Below the pieces are notes generated by a model. That model was given only the letters and a program-made list of their open reading frames with translations, searched no databases and was not told the origin of the DNA. DNA of 64,000 bases from Dromiciops gliroides (taxonomy: Eukaryota > Chordata > Mammalia > Microbiotheria > Microbiotheriidae): NCBI RefSeq assembly GCF_019393635.1, contig NC_057866.1:231149359-231213358 (forward strand). The letters run 5' to 3'. Below are positions 22,417 through 34,128 of the stretch, piece by piece. Position numbers and translations under genes: made by a program. The stretch's first letter is position 1; each line of letters starts with the position of its first letter.

Positions 22417-22545
22417 TGGATCTTCTTCCACATAATTATTGCCTGCTGATGTCCCTGCCGAGACTCTGACCTTGACCCTCTTTTCTTCCTCTATACTTCC
22501 ATGGTTCACTTTCTATGGTTCAATTATCACTGCCTAATAAGCTCA
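22417..22545 (+). repeat. L2 LINE fragment
   Basis: ctgttccctttgctggatct, tcttccacataattattgcc, gaccttgaccctcttttctt correspond to the L2 ORF2 end region. Confidence 0.55.
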
Positions 22546-23859
22546 CTACAGTGTAGTAAGACAAAATTAATATAAGATCAAGATGGAAGAAAAACATTTG
22601 AAGCACAGGTCATGGGGAAGCTTGGGTAAGGGCACTGCTTCAAGCCATAGTCTTCTCTAAGGGATAGAAGCAAGAGACACACAGAAGGTTAATGAGGGGG
22701 CACTAAGAATACACTTAACATGATTTATCAATTTTTTTTTTTCTGGGGCAGGTCCACATAATCCATTATATTTCTTCCTGCTCTGTGCCATGCCTAACAC
22801 CTTGTAAATATTGTCATGCCTCTTACCCTATAATCTTTAAGCGGAAGAGAGCATTTCTATAATCTTAAGAACTAAATCAAACATTAAGCAAAAAATTTAG
22901 ATAAAAATACAGACCCCCACAAAGCATATATTGTGTATTTTATAAAAAACACATTTTCCTCAAAGTCACCTATACTTGTACTCACACCCTTGGAAGGTTA
23001 CTTGGTCTTTTTTTTTTTTAAGTTCTTCTTGTAGAGAAATGTTATAAAGTACATACAGGGCTCTTTGCAAACCTTAAGTGTCATATAAATGCCAGATGTT
23101 TTCATTAATACAGAATGTTTAAAAAGAAGAAGAAAGTAATGTCATGGCTTAGAGTTCTACAATCAGCTGAAGGGCCGGTCCTGATTTGTACAAGTAATAA
23201 TGAAGTTGGTAAAGAAGATGTTGATAGGAAAATTAAGGCATATGATGGCAAGTATAAACTTGTTTGCAAAATGCTATGGAGGAGCAAAGAAGATTAAAAG
23301 CAGTATCCCTCTGTATCAGAAATAGGCAAATAAGAATGAGTAGACCTCTATGCGTTAATTCAGCTCAGGCAGCTTACCCAGATAGAGAGTTTTTTAATTA
23401 AGCTCAAAAAGAGGACAGACAATATTAACAAAGCTCCTTTTTTATAGCACTTCAAAATTTACAAAGTTCTTTCCCTTATAATAACTCTATTAAGTAAGCA
23501 CTGAAAATGCTTAAAGTCCAAACAGAACAACTTCCTATTTGACAGTGCAAATCTCCATTCACAGATGGCATAGACAAAGCCTCAGCAGTAGACGCAAGAA
23601 TGCAAAAAGAACTGGTTAAACTATTTATACTAGAAAAACAAACTGGATAAAAGTACAATTCACTCAAATACAGCTGAACGGGCAGCATACCAAATTAATC
23701 CATGAACAAGTCTATCTTGGCATGACAGATAATGTGGTAGATTCAGAATTAAGGAGGAAGAGAACATGCCACTGTGTTTGGGAAATAGTGCTGAATTTGT
23801 AATGATTAAAAATTTCTTACCACAGTGAAAATCCTTTAACACCAACATTATCTCAATGA
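22546..23859. other. GSTCD: Intronic sequence, mostly unrecognised
   Basis: Non-coding and AT-rich. A MIR/L2-like tail (gctctttgcaaaccttaagtg, tcatataaatgcc) is visible at about 23040-23100. The 23600-23860 part may be diverged L1. Confidence 0.4.
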
Positions 23860-24270
23860 AGCTATATGGCTGTCCGGGGCCTAACACCACCAGATTTCAA
23901 GCTATATAACAAAGCAGCAATCATAACAATATAATACTAGTTAAGAAATAAAGATAACAATCAATGAAACAGATCAAGTACACAACATACACAAGCCAAT
24001 GAACCTAGTGACCTAGTGTTTGATAAACCCAAAGAACCCAGCTATGAAGGATAGGTGTCACTATCTGACAAAAATTGGTGAGAAAAATAGAAGGTAATGT
24101 GGCAGAAGTAAGGTTTAGACCATTAGTTCACACCATTTAAGATAAGCTCCAAATGGATACATGACTTGCATATAAAAGGTGACACCATAAACAAGTTAGA
24201 AGATGCTATATGGCTGCCAAGCAGGACACACCATAAGCTCAGAAGAATTACCATTACAAATAACTTAAGG
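23860..24270 (+). mobile_element. L1 ORF2 3' fragment
   Basis: Landmarks: caccaccagatttcaagcta (APDFKL), ctagtgtttgataaacccaa, aagctccaaatggatacatg, aaaggtgacaccataaacaa. Same order as in the L1s at 13370-13700 and 31350-31650. Confidence 0.8.
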
Positions 24271-24297
24271 AGGAAACAGAAGGGAAGAGGAAGGGAA

Positions 24298-24545
24298 GAG
24301 GCATTTATACAGCACCTACTGTGTGCTGGGAACCATGGTAAGGGCTTTAGAAATATTACCTCATGTCATCCTCACAACCACACAAGGAAGATGCTGTTAT
24401 TCACATTTTACAGTTAAGGAAACTGAGGCTGAGAGCAACTGAGTGACTTGCCCAGTCACACAATTAGTAAGGCTGGCTTTGAACTTAGGTATTTTCTTGA
24501 CTACAAGCCCAGTCTTTTAGCTACAGCCCCAACTAGCTGTTTCCT
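24298..24545 (-). repeat. THER1/MIR-type SINE, reverse
   Basis: tacagcacctactgtgtgct, atcctcacaaccacacaagg, cattttacagttaaggaaac, gtgacttgcccagtcacaca, ctggctttgaacttaggta. Confidence 0.75.
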
Positions 24546-25139
24546 GAGAATGATGGAATAATTCATTGTGGTTGTAAGCAAGGACAGTGTATTGCTAAGG
24601 ATAACTTACATAAAAAGCAGCATTCAAATAAAAACAAACAAACATTATTGAGGATACCTGTGACCAGAAAATGAGGTAGGCTGCTTATATAGCAAGCATA
24701 AAAGACATGAGCAATATTAGCAACATGTTAAGACCTCAGTGGTAGCCCTGCTATCCTACAAGATTAAGACTAAGATCTCCACTGGATTGAGTAACTTCTC
24801 TACAGAAAATTTATTGATAAGAATATGAAAGGATGAGAAGATGGGCTAGTCTGGAGGTTCTGGGTCTAATCTTTCTTTCAACAGGATGTCTCTGATGTAG
24901 ATATGCCCCCTCTACCTAGCTGGCAGCTTTTCCTGGAATTTTTCACATTAGAGTCTTTTATGCTGGAAATATTTATAGAGGGTTGGGTAGAATAAGGAAT
25001 AGGAAGGTAAGGAGAGAGGATAATGGAGAGATTCTTTAAAAGGGTGTGGATCAGCTAGGTAGTGGTCAGAAGTAAACTAGAGGAGGGATAGGGTAAAAAG
25101 AGTCTGAGAAGAATAGTGAGGAAACACTAGGATGGAGGG
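24546..25139. other. GSTCD: Intronic sequence, nothing recognised
   Basis: Non-coding. Probably the decayed 5' end of the following L1 from about 24980 onwards (purine-rich), not certain. Confidence 0.35.
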
Positions 25140-26934
25140 AAATACACAAATGGCAATTGTAATTTTAAATGTGAATGAGATAAATTCACCCATAAAATAT
25201 AAATGGACAAGAGAACAGATTAAAAATCAGAATCTTACAATATGTTGCTTGTAAACACATTTAAAAATGAGATACACACAATTAAAATAAAGGGCTGGAG
25301 TAGAATTTATTATGCTTCAGCCAATTAAAAAAAAAAGCAGGGGTAACAAACATGAGCTCACACAAAATTAAAGCTAAAATAGATTTAACTGAAAGAGATA
25401 AACACAGAAACCACATTATCATAAAAGGGAAAATAGACAATGAAGCAATGTCAATACTAAATCTATATGAGCCAAATACTATAGCATCTAAATTTTTAAA
25501 AGACAAGCTAAATGAGTTACAGGTGGAAATAAGTAGTAGTACTATAGTAATGAGGGACTTTAATCTTCCTTTCTCAGAACTAAATAAAACAAAATTAAAA
25601 ATAAATTTTTAAAAGTCAAGGAAGTAAATAGAATTTTAGAGAAGATAGATATGTTAGGTATCTGGAGGGAACTAAATGGGAACAAAAAGGAATACACATT
25701 TTTCTCAGTGGTATATGGTATAAAGATTGACCATATATTAGGGCATAAAAATTCTATAGCTAAAAGCAGAAATATTAACAGCTTCCTTTTCAGACCACAA
25801 TGCAATAAAAATATATATTTAATAAGAGACTATGGAGTCATAGAAAAAAACTAACAGGAAACTAAACAATCTAATCTTAAAGAATGAGTGAGTTAAAGAA
25901 CAAATAGAAACAATCAATAATTTCATTAAAGAGAATGACAATAATGAGACAATATACCAAAACCTATGGGATATAGCAAAAGCAGTTATCAGACAAGAAC
26001 TTATATCTCAAAATGCTTACATTAACAAAATAGAGAAAGAGCAGACCAATGAATTGGGTATGCAATTTAAAAAACTAGAAAAAGAACAAATTCAAAAGCC
26101 CGTACTCTAAACTGGAAATCCTAACAACTAAAAGTGAAATTAATAAAATTGAGTGTAAGAAAACAACTGAATTTAATAAATAAAACTGGGAGCTGGTATT
26201 ATGAAAAAATAGCCAATAGATAATTTGATTAAAAAAAAGAAACCATATCACTAGTATTAAAAATGTACAGGTGAATATGCCACTAACAAAGCTGAAATCA
26301 AAGCAATTATAAGAAGTTATTTTGCTTAATTATATGCCAATAAATTTAACAATTTAAGTAAAATGGAAGAACATTTACAAAATTATAAACTGCCTAGATT
26401 ATCAGAAGAGGAAATAGAATATCTAAATATTTAGACATATTTAAGAAAAAGAAATTGAAAAGAACATAAATGAGCTTCCTAAAAAAAAAAAAAAGCACCA
26501 GTACCTGATGGTTTTATAAGCGAATTCTATCAAACATTTAATGCAAACTAATTCTAACATTAAATAAATTATCTGGTATATGAGTCAAAGAAAGATCCTA
26601 CCAAGCTCCTTTTATGAAATAAATGTTATACTTATACTTAAATCAGGAAGAGTAAAAACACAGAAGAAAAATTATAGACTAATTTCATTAGTGAATATGG
26701 ATGCAAAAGTCCTAAATAAAATACTAGCTAAAAGATTATAATATATTACAAAGATTATACATTATTACAAAATGAGATTCACACCAGGATGCAGAGATAG
26801 TTTAACATAAGGAAAACTATTAGAATAATTGATTATATCAATAATAAAAGTAACAAAAATCATATTATTGTATCAATAGATGGAGAAATAGCCTTTGATA
26901 AAGTACAACACTCATTTCCATTAAAAACATTTGA

Positions 26935-27100
26935 GGGGCAGCTAGATGGCGCAGTGGTTAAAGCACTGGCCCTGGAGTCAGGAGTACCTGAGTTCAAATC
27001 TGGCCTCAGACACTTAACACTTACTACCTGCGTGACCCTGAGCAAGTCACTTAACCCCCATTGCCCTGCCAAAAAACAAACAAACAAATTTCAAAAAACA
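26935..27100 (+). mobile_element. WSINE1-like CORE-SINE
   Basis: ggggcagctagatggcgcag ... ccattgccctgccaaaaaac with a CAAA tail. acatttga flanks both sides. Confidence 0.92.
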
Positions 27101-27798
27101 ACATTTGACAGTTTAGGTTAAAATGGACTTTACTGGGGGTGGAGCCAAAATGATGGAGGAAAGACATTAAAAACACAGAGCTCCTGAGACAATTACCCAA
27201 ATAAAACAACCCCTGGAGCAGCAAAATCCACAAAAACACGGGCAAAATCCACAAAAATACGGGATGAAAGGTTTTTCCAGCAAAAAACAGCTTAGAGGCC
27301 ATGCTGGGCTGCAAGAAGAGTTCAACCCTGTAATCAGGCCAACATAGTCCCCAGGCAGACGGCACCAGAGAAACTTACCCCTGAGCCTCCAAATCAACTG
27401 TAGCACCAGTGTCTTCTGGAACTAAGCTTATGGTCAGGTTAGAGGGCTGAACGGCCGGCCAGGGGGGAAAATACAGGGGTGTCTGCAGGACCTAAGGAGG
27501 AATTTGGCTATCCCACTACAGCAGGGAACCAGGAAGAAATCTTGAGCAGCATGAGGCCCAGGTGGGGGGAAGGGCACAGGCTCATCAAAGCTAAGAACCA
27601 CAGCATACAGTTTTGCTGGCTGGTTAATTAGCAAGTTGGCTTGAGGTTATCTTTGGACCAGAGAACAGGCCAGGCAAGTGAAAAACCTGCCCTTCCTCAA
27701 ACTAAAACACCTGGGACCCTCTGAAGCTTGGGACAGTGTAACTTGGAAGTAGGACCCCACTGTAAGAGGGAGTTAAAAGTGGAGTAAAAGATGGCAAG

Positions 27799-28533
27799 AT
27801 GAGTAAGCAAAGAAAGTTGAGAACTATCAAAAGTTTCTTTATTGACAAGGAAGATCAAGGTACACCCTCAGAAGAGGATAACAACCTTAGGGCCCCTACA
27901 TCCAAAGCTTCCAAGAAAAATATGAATTGGTCTCAGGCCATAGAAGTGCTTAAAAGGAACTTTGAAGAGAAAGTAGGAGAGATAGAAGGAAGATTTAGAG
28001 AGGTGGAGGAAAGAATGAAAAGAGAAATGAGAGCCATGCAGGAGAGTCATGTAGAAAAAAGTCAACAGTTGAAAAGCCAGATGGAAAAGGAGATACAAAA
28101 GCTCTCAGAAGAACATAATTACTTAAGAATTAGGAGTGAACAAATGGAAGCTAGTGACTTTATGAGAAACCAAAACACAGTAAAGCAAATCTAAATGAAT
28201 AAAAAAGTAGAGGGCAATATGAAATATCTCCTTGGAAAAACAGCTGACCTGGAAAATGGATCCAGGAGAGATAATTTGAAAATCATTGGACCACCGGAAA
28301 ACCATGACCAAAATAAGAGTTTAGACAGTATCTTCCAAGAGATTGTCAGGGGAAATTGCCCTGATATTCTAGAAGCAGAAGCTAAAATAGAAATTGAAAG
28401 AATCCACCAATCACCTCCTGAAAGAGATCCCAAAAGGAAAACCTGCAGGAATGTTATAGCCAAATTCCAGAGATTCCAGGTCAAAGAGAAAATATTGCAG
28501 GCAGCTAGAAAAAATACTGTGGAGCTACAATAA
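27799..28533 (+). pseudogene. L1/HAL1 ORF1 with one in-frame stop
   Basis: One frame runs from ATG 27799 to 28533 with a single internal TAA at 28192-28194. The first part (about 131 codons) has a basic N-terminus (MSKQRKLRTIKSFF) and a long Glu/Lys/Arg-rich heptad region (RFREVEERMKREMRAMQESH) typical of the trimerising coiled coil. The second part carries the RRM-like signature SRRDNLKIIGPPE and a C-terminal-domain block with KIEIERIHQSP and RNVIAKFQRFQVKEKILQAA. ORF1p is the RNA-binding chaperone of the L1 ribonucleoprotein. Preservation of nearly 245 codons with one stop suggests a relatively young copy. Confidence 0.88.
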
Positions 28534-28942
28534 AGATAAAACAAGATCCAGCAACAACTACATTAAAGGACAGGAGGGCATGGAATATGATATTCCAGAG
28601 GGCAAAGGAACTGGGACTATAGCCAAGAATCACCTACCCAGAAAAATCTTTCAGGGGAAAAAATGGAACTTCAATTAAAAAGAAGACTTTCAGGAATTTG
28701 TGATGAAAAGATCTGAAATGAATAGAAAATTTGACTTTCAAATACAAGACCCTAGAGAAGCACAAAAAGGTAAACAGGATAAAGAAATCATGAGGGATAT
28801 TAAAAGATTAAACTGTTTACATTCCTACATGGGAATGTAACTTCTAACTCATAAGAACTTTCTCAGTACTAGGGCAGCTGAAAGAAATGCACTTAGAGGA
28901 CACAGCTCTGAACTGAATACGAAGGGATGATATCTATAAAGC

Positions 28943-29072
28943 ATTTATTTTTTATCCTTGTTTTGGTGGGGGGCAGGCAGAGTGAGGTGGCTTAGGTCTG
29001 GGGCAAGATTTGGGTTCGGGGCCTCCTGGGTCCAGGGCTGGTGCTTTACTCCACTGTGCCACCTAGCTAACC
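28943..29072 (-). mobile_element. Diverged WSINE1-like CORE-SINE
   Basis: Reverse: ggtggcttaggtctggggca..., tgggttcggggcctcctggg, tccagggctggtgctttact, ccactgtgccacctagctaa. Short internal deletion compared with other copies. Confidence 0.75.
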
Positions 29073-29229
29073 CATGATGACATCATTAAAGTAAAGATAA
29101 GGGGTAAGAGGAATGCACTGGAAGAAAGGCAAACGGATGGGTAGACTGGGGGAAAAGTAGCTCACATAAAAGAAATAAGAAAAAGGTTATGGAGTGGAGG
29201 GGAAGAAGGGGAAGGAGTGGGGGAGTCAG

Positions 29230-29850
29230 TCAAAAACTATTATCAAAATTTTCTCAGAGAGGGAATAACATACACACTCAAGTGGGTATCGTAATATATT
29301 TTGTCCTCAGGCAAAGTGAGAGGAGAAGGAGATGGGGGGTGGGGGAGAAGAGGGGAAGGAAGGGCAAATTGGGGGAGGGAACAGTAAAAAGCAAAACACT
29401 TTCTTTTTTTTTTTTTTTGGTGAGGCAGTTGGGGTTAAGTGACTTGCCCAGGGTCACACAGCTATTAAGTGTCAAGTGTCTGAGGCTGGATTTGAACTCA
29501 GGTCCTCCTGAATCCAGGGCCAGTGCTCTATCCACTGCGCCACCTAGCTGCCCCAAAAGCAAAACACTTTCAAGGAAGGTTTTGCATAACTGCACATGTA
29601 TGACTTATATTGAATTGCTTGATTTCATAGGGAAGGAGGAAGAAAATTTAGAGCACAGAATTAGCTCAAAGACCTTAATCTCATCAGAGTTGGCTCAAGG
29701 AGGGAATAACATACACACCCAATTGGAAGGAGTCATCTATCTAACCCTACAGGAAAGTAGGAGGAGAAGAGGATAAGGAGGGAAGGGTGAAAGAAGGGAA
29801 GAAAGAGTGGGGGAGGGGACAGTCAGAAACAAAACACTTTTGAGGCGGAA
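29230..29850 (+). repeat. Direct duplication in the HAL1-like 3' region
   Basis: gagggaataacatacacac followed by a GA-rich block and a gcaaaacactttc-type end occurs at about 29258-29403 and again at about 29699-29842 (aacaaaacacttttgagg), a diverged tandem repeat with a SINE between the units. Confidence 0.75.
29404..29554 (-). mobile_element. WSINE1-like CORE-SINE
   Basis: Reverse copy ending gccacctagctgcccc. Perfect 17-bp TSD aaaagcaaaacactttc at 29387-29403 and 29555-29571. Confidence 0.96.
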
Positions 29851-29936
29851 TAGGGTAAAAGAAGATCGAAAATAAAGTAAATATCATGGGAAGGGAATAG
29901 AATGGAGGGAAACAGTTATGATGATTAAGAATAATG

Positions 29937-30078
29937 GGGCAGCTAGGTGGCGCAGTGGATAGAGCACCGGCCCTGGAGTCAGGAGTACCTGAGTTCAAAT
30001 CCAGCCTCAGACACTTAACACTTACTAGCTGTGTGACCCTGGGCAAGTCACTTAACCCCAATTGAAAAAAAAAAAAAA
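29937..30078 (+). mobile_element. WSINE1-like CORE-SINE
   Basis: gggcagctaggtggcgcagt ... cttaaccccaattg plus poly(A). TSD aagaataatgg. Confidence 0.95.
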
Positions 30079-31640
30079 AGAATAATGGCAAAATGTATAG
30101 TACCTACTTTGCTGGGCTATTGTGAAGAAAATTCTTTGTCAAGTTTAAGGTACTATATAAAAGTTAAGATGAACAGGATGCTATCAGAAAAACCTGGAAA
30201 GACCCACACGAACTGAGGCAGAGTGAAATGTACTGTATACAAAATAACAGCAATAGTGTAACACGATCTGCTGGGAAGCACATGGTTATTTTCAGCAAGG
30301 CAATGATCCAATATAACTCTGAAGGACTTATGAAAATTTCAGTCCATCCACAAAGAAAGAACTGATGGTATCTGAAAAAAAGATTGAAGCATAATTTTTT
30401 TTGACAGTTCCTTAATCTGAAGTTTTGTTTTTATCTGTTTTCTCTCACAACCTAGTTAATGTGGAGATGTTTTCCATGACTACTCAGGTATAACTTATAT
30501 TGAACTGCTTGAGTTTTTGGGGGTGGGGGGTGGGAAGGGAGGGAGGAAGAGAAATTGGAACACAAAGTTTTAAAAAATTGATGTTAAAATTTGTTTTTAC
30601 ATGTAATTTGGAAAATACAATTCTAAACAAAAATAAATAAATAAATAAATAAATGGACTTTTCCTTAAATTGATAAGATGCATTTACCTAAAACCATCAG
30701 CAAATATTATTTATATTGAGGATAAGCTAAAAGCCTTCCCAATATGATCAGAATGCTCACTGTCACCATTATTCAATTCTGTATTGGAAATCCTAAAAAT
30801 AGCAAGAAGAGAGGAAAAAGAAATAGAAGTAATTAGAACGGTCAATGAGGTAGGTAATAAAACTCTCTTTTTGCAGATGATATGATGATATATTTGGAAA
30901 ATCCTAAAGAATCAAGTAAAAATTTAATTAATATAAAAAGTTGAAATCATTTTAGGAAAATAGGAGGATATAAAAGTAAACGTACATAAATTCTCAGCAT
31001 TCCTCTATATCACCAACAGGATCCTGCAGGAAGTGATGGTTTCAGCTGTCATATTTAAAATAACTCTAGACAATATAAAATACCCAGGAGTACACCTGCC
31101 AAAACAAACCCGAGAACTATATGAACAAAATCATAAAAACCTTTTTATATGAAAAAATCAAATTTAAATAAATAGAGGAAATATTAATTATTCATGGGTG
31201 GGCAGGGCCAATATAAAAATGAAACTTTTTCCTAAATCAATCTATATATTCAATGCCATCCCAATTATATTACCAAAAATTCTTTTGGAAGAACAAAGGT
31301 CAACACTATCAAAGGAACTAAAGAAAATAAAATGTAAAGGAAGGAGGCTTAGCAGTACCAGATCTTAAACTATATTATAACAGCAGTTATCAAAACTATA
31401 TGGTACTGGCTAAAAAAACAGAACGGTATATCAGTGGGGCAGAATAGACATACAATTTATAGCAGCAAATGAAAATAGTAACCTAGTATTTGATAAGTGT
31501 CTTGCATTTTTAGACTTAAGTTTTCAGGACAAGAATTCATTAGCTGGTAAAAATTTGGAAAGTTGGAAAGCAGTATGACAGAAATTGGGCATAGACCAAT
31601 ATCTTATACCATTTGCCAAGATGAGGTCTAAATGGATATA

Positions 31641-32630
31641 TGTAAGTGGCTACAATTAGACTCAGGTACCCTGAAGGGGCTGCCCCTCCCCCAGAACAAC
31701 TGATCTCCCAGAAACTACCCCAGGCATATAAGCCTGGCTCGCCACACCCAGCCCATGTCCAGCACAGCAGGGATGCACACAGGAGACCTCAGGTATGCCA
31801 GAGCTTCTTGTGCCTAGTCCCCAACTCCAGGCTTGCCTGGCAGGGGCTCTGCCTGCCCTGGGGGCACCAGCGAATTAGCTTGGTGCGGGTGGGCATGGCC
31901 CGGCCTGAGGTTTGAGGGGAAGAAGGGTTCTATAGCCTGGGGGCTGGAGACACTGAGGAGGTCAGTCGGTAGTGAAAGCAGGCACAGTAGTAGGAAGCGT
32001 GAAGGAGTACACTACAGAGACAGATAGAGAAGCGGAACAGTGAAAGGAAGGGGGTCGCTACAGAGAGAGAAGGAAGAGTGAGGCAGGGGAGTGAAGAAGG
32101 AAAGAGGCTGCTAATGAGAAAGGAAGAAGGGGTTTCCAATGAGCGCGGCTTTCGGCTAAGAGGGGAGCAACATAGAGAGAGGGAGGCGAACTGTTCCGAG
32201 TGAGGTGTGGCTGCAATGGCAGCAGGAGAGAAAGTTAAAAGAGAGAGTGTCAGTTGGGGTCAAGTTCACAGGTCGTTTTTCTTGCTTATTTCTACCTTTA
32301 TCTCTAAGTTTATTCTCATAAATAAACTCTGTTTTGTGTTTCAATTAAAAAAGGCTTTTGCTAATCAGTCTGCTAGGCAGTGGGGGAGGGGAAGCCTCCC
32401 AATGGGCTCTTCCCATATCAAATTAATAGTAGTCAGATAGCCAGCTAATTTGAGTTATAAGAGTTCACAGAGTAAGACCAAGTTAAATATTTTTTTTCAG
32501 AATGGTAACCACGAAGGGACTTATGAGCCAGATATAATTTTTCAGATACTAACATAGTTATAAATTTATAGATTAGAGCAGTTATAATTTTTCAGATTAA
32601 GTAGCAGTTAAATTATAATATATTTTTACA
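31641..32630 (+). mobile_element. Solo LTR-like element (family C)
   Basis: Bounded by TGTAAGTGGC and ATTTTTACA with 4-bp TSD tata at 31637-31640 and 32631-32634. L1 sequence is continuous when it is removed (aaatggata...tatgacctagatataaag). It has a GA-rich interior, AATAAA at about 32320, and repeated ataatttttcagat near its 3' end. Open frames inside it match nothing I know. Confidence 0.78.
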
Positions 32631-33760
32631 TATATGACCTAGATATAAAGGAAGATATTGCAAAAAATAAAATAACATGGAACATATTACCTATCAGACT
32701 TATGGATGCGTGAATAATTTAAGAATAAGCAAGAAATAGAGAACACTGTGAGGTGTAAAATGGATAATTTTGATTACATTAAAGAAGCTTTTGTCCAAAT
32801 AAAACCAATGTAAATATCAGAAGGAAAGCAGAAAACTGATAAAGTTCTCATCTCAAATATATAAAGAACTTTGTAAAATCTATAAAAATAGAAGTCATTC
32901 CCAAGCTGATAAATGGTCAAAGGATATGAACAGATAGGTTTCCAATGAAGAAATCAAAGTAACTTATAGTCATATTAAAAAATGCTCTATATCATTACTG
33001 AATAGAGAAATGCAAATTAAAAAAAATTTGCGATATCATTTTACAACTATCTGATTAGCTAAAATGATAGAAAGGGAAAGCAACCAAAGGTGATCCGGAA
33101 AAATTGGAACCTTATTCACTGTAGGTGTGTATCTGTGAGCTGATTAAAACATTTTTGGAGTGATTTGGAATTATGCCCAAAGAGTTATAAGACTCCCTAT
33201 ACCCTTTGACCCAGCCATACATCTATTAGGTCTTTTTCCCAAAATGATTTGGGAAAAAGTAAAAGAAACTATATGTTCTAAAACATTTATAACAGCTCTT
33301 TGTAGTGGCAAAGAACTGGAAATTGCAGGAATGCCTATCAATTGGGGAATGACTAAACACGCTGTGGTATATGTTCGTGATGGATTACAACTCTACTATA
33401 AGAAATGATGAGCTTGATGATTTTAGAAAAAACAGGAAAAGACCTGCATGAAATAACTAAGAGCAAAAATAAGAAGGACCAAGAGAATGTTGTATATAGT
33501 AACAGAAATACTGTTTTAAAGAACAATTTTGAGTGAACAAGTCATTCTGACTATTATAAATACCCAAATTAACTACAAAGGTTCTATGAAAGAAGATGCT
33601 ATCCACACCCATAGAAAAAACATTATATACACCACCTACACACACGTGTACGTGTATGTGTGTGTGTATTTGTGTCAAACGGTAACCATATTGGGGGGGG
33701 GAGAGAAAGTTACATGATAACTTGTAAGGAATGGCAGGTTGTATACAACAGATCCACTTT

Positions 33761-34128
33761 GTTATGGAAACAACTGTTTTATTTCTTAAGTTCAGAATAA
33801 AAAATAATAATTTCTTAAGATTAGACACTTTACCAGCTACTTATTGAAATAACTGATTCTATAAAAAAAGTTTTCATTTCTTAAAAGAACAATTAACTAT
33901 TAATTCCTCTGATGCCTTTTTAGATTTTACAATTTTATCAGATGCTCCCTGAGAAAATGTCATTATCCCCAATCCAATGCATATTCAACATCCTGAGAAA
34001 CGAAAGTGCTTTGCTCTGACCAGGTACCAAATAGCCCTTTGTACCATTCCTTATATCATTTAAATTAAATAAACTTTCTGTACTTTTCCCAACTCAACAC
34101 AACATAGGCTTGTCAAATTCTGCCTTAC
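33761..34128. other. GSTCD: Intron 3 sequence next to GSTCD exon 3
   Basis: AT-rich, with no recognised repeat. Immediately follows the exon 3 donor on the minus strand. Confidence 0.4.

Larger units (their letters stand above)
27131..30650 (+). mobile_element. ORF1-only L1 (HAL1-like) insertion
   Basis: A 3.5-kb unit with a perfect 10-bp TSD, aaatggactt, at 27121-27130 and 30651-30660. It begins with an L1-type 5' UTR (gggggtggagccaaaatgat), contains ORF1 (27799-28533), then a non-coding GA-rich stretch with three SINEs, and ends with the common L1 3' UTR and an (AAAT)n tail. No endonuclease or reverse transcriptase sequence lies inside the TSDs. That is the architecture of half-L1 (HAL1) elements, which depend on L1 for mobility. 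Confidence 0.85.
25140..33760 (+). mobile_element. One L1 ORF2 + 3' UTR copy, split by SINE, ORF1-only L1 and LTR insertions
   Basis: Removing the inserts gives a continuous decayed L1. The endonuclease part (SSTIVMRDFNLPF, KKEYTFFS, KIDHILGHK) is at 25340-25760. The RT start is near 26390-26930 with IDGEIAFDKVQHSFPLKTF. RT continues at 30651 (GLFLKLIRCIYLKPSANIIY), then a 'gcagatgatatgatgatata' FADDM site at about 30880, APD-like and 'aaatggatata' near 31630. The tail and 3' UTR are at 32631-33760. Frameshifts and stops are frequent, so no ORF2 protein is possible. Confidence 0.85.
8467..34128 (-). other. GSTCD: GSTCD intron 3
   Basis: A 25.7-kb phase-0 intron bounded by GTAAGG (next to 34129) and a CATAAG acceptor (next to 8466). 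It is dominated by two large L1 composites (9.0-15.8 and 25.1-33.8 kb), several LTRs, SINEs and a 7SL RNA pseudogene. I saw no additional GSTCD exon, and the protein reads continuously across the flanking exons. Confidence 0.9.

Noticed and set aside
29189..29776. 195-codon plus-strand open frame
   Set aside because: Runs through a GA-rich HAL1-like segment and straight through an inserted SINE; not a gene.
31646..32027. Open frames of 64-89 codons in the LTR-like element
   Set aside because: No recognisable domain, located in a solo LTR-like insertion, and GC/GA composition explains them.
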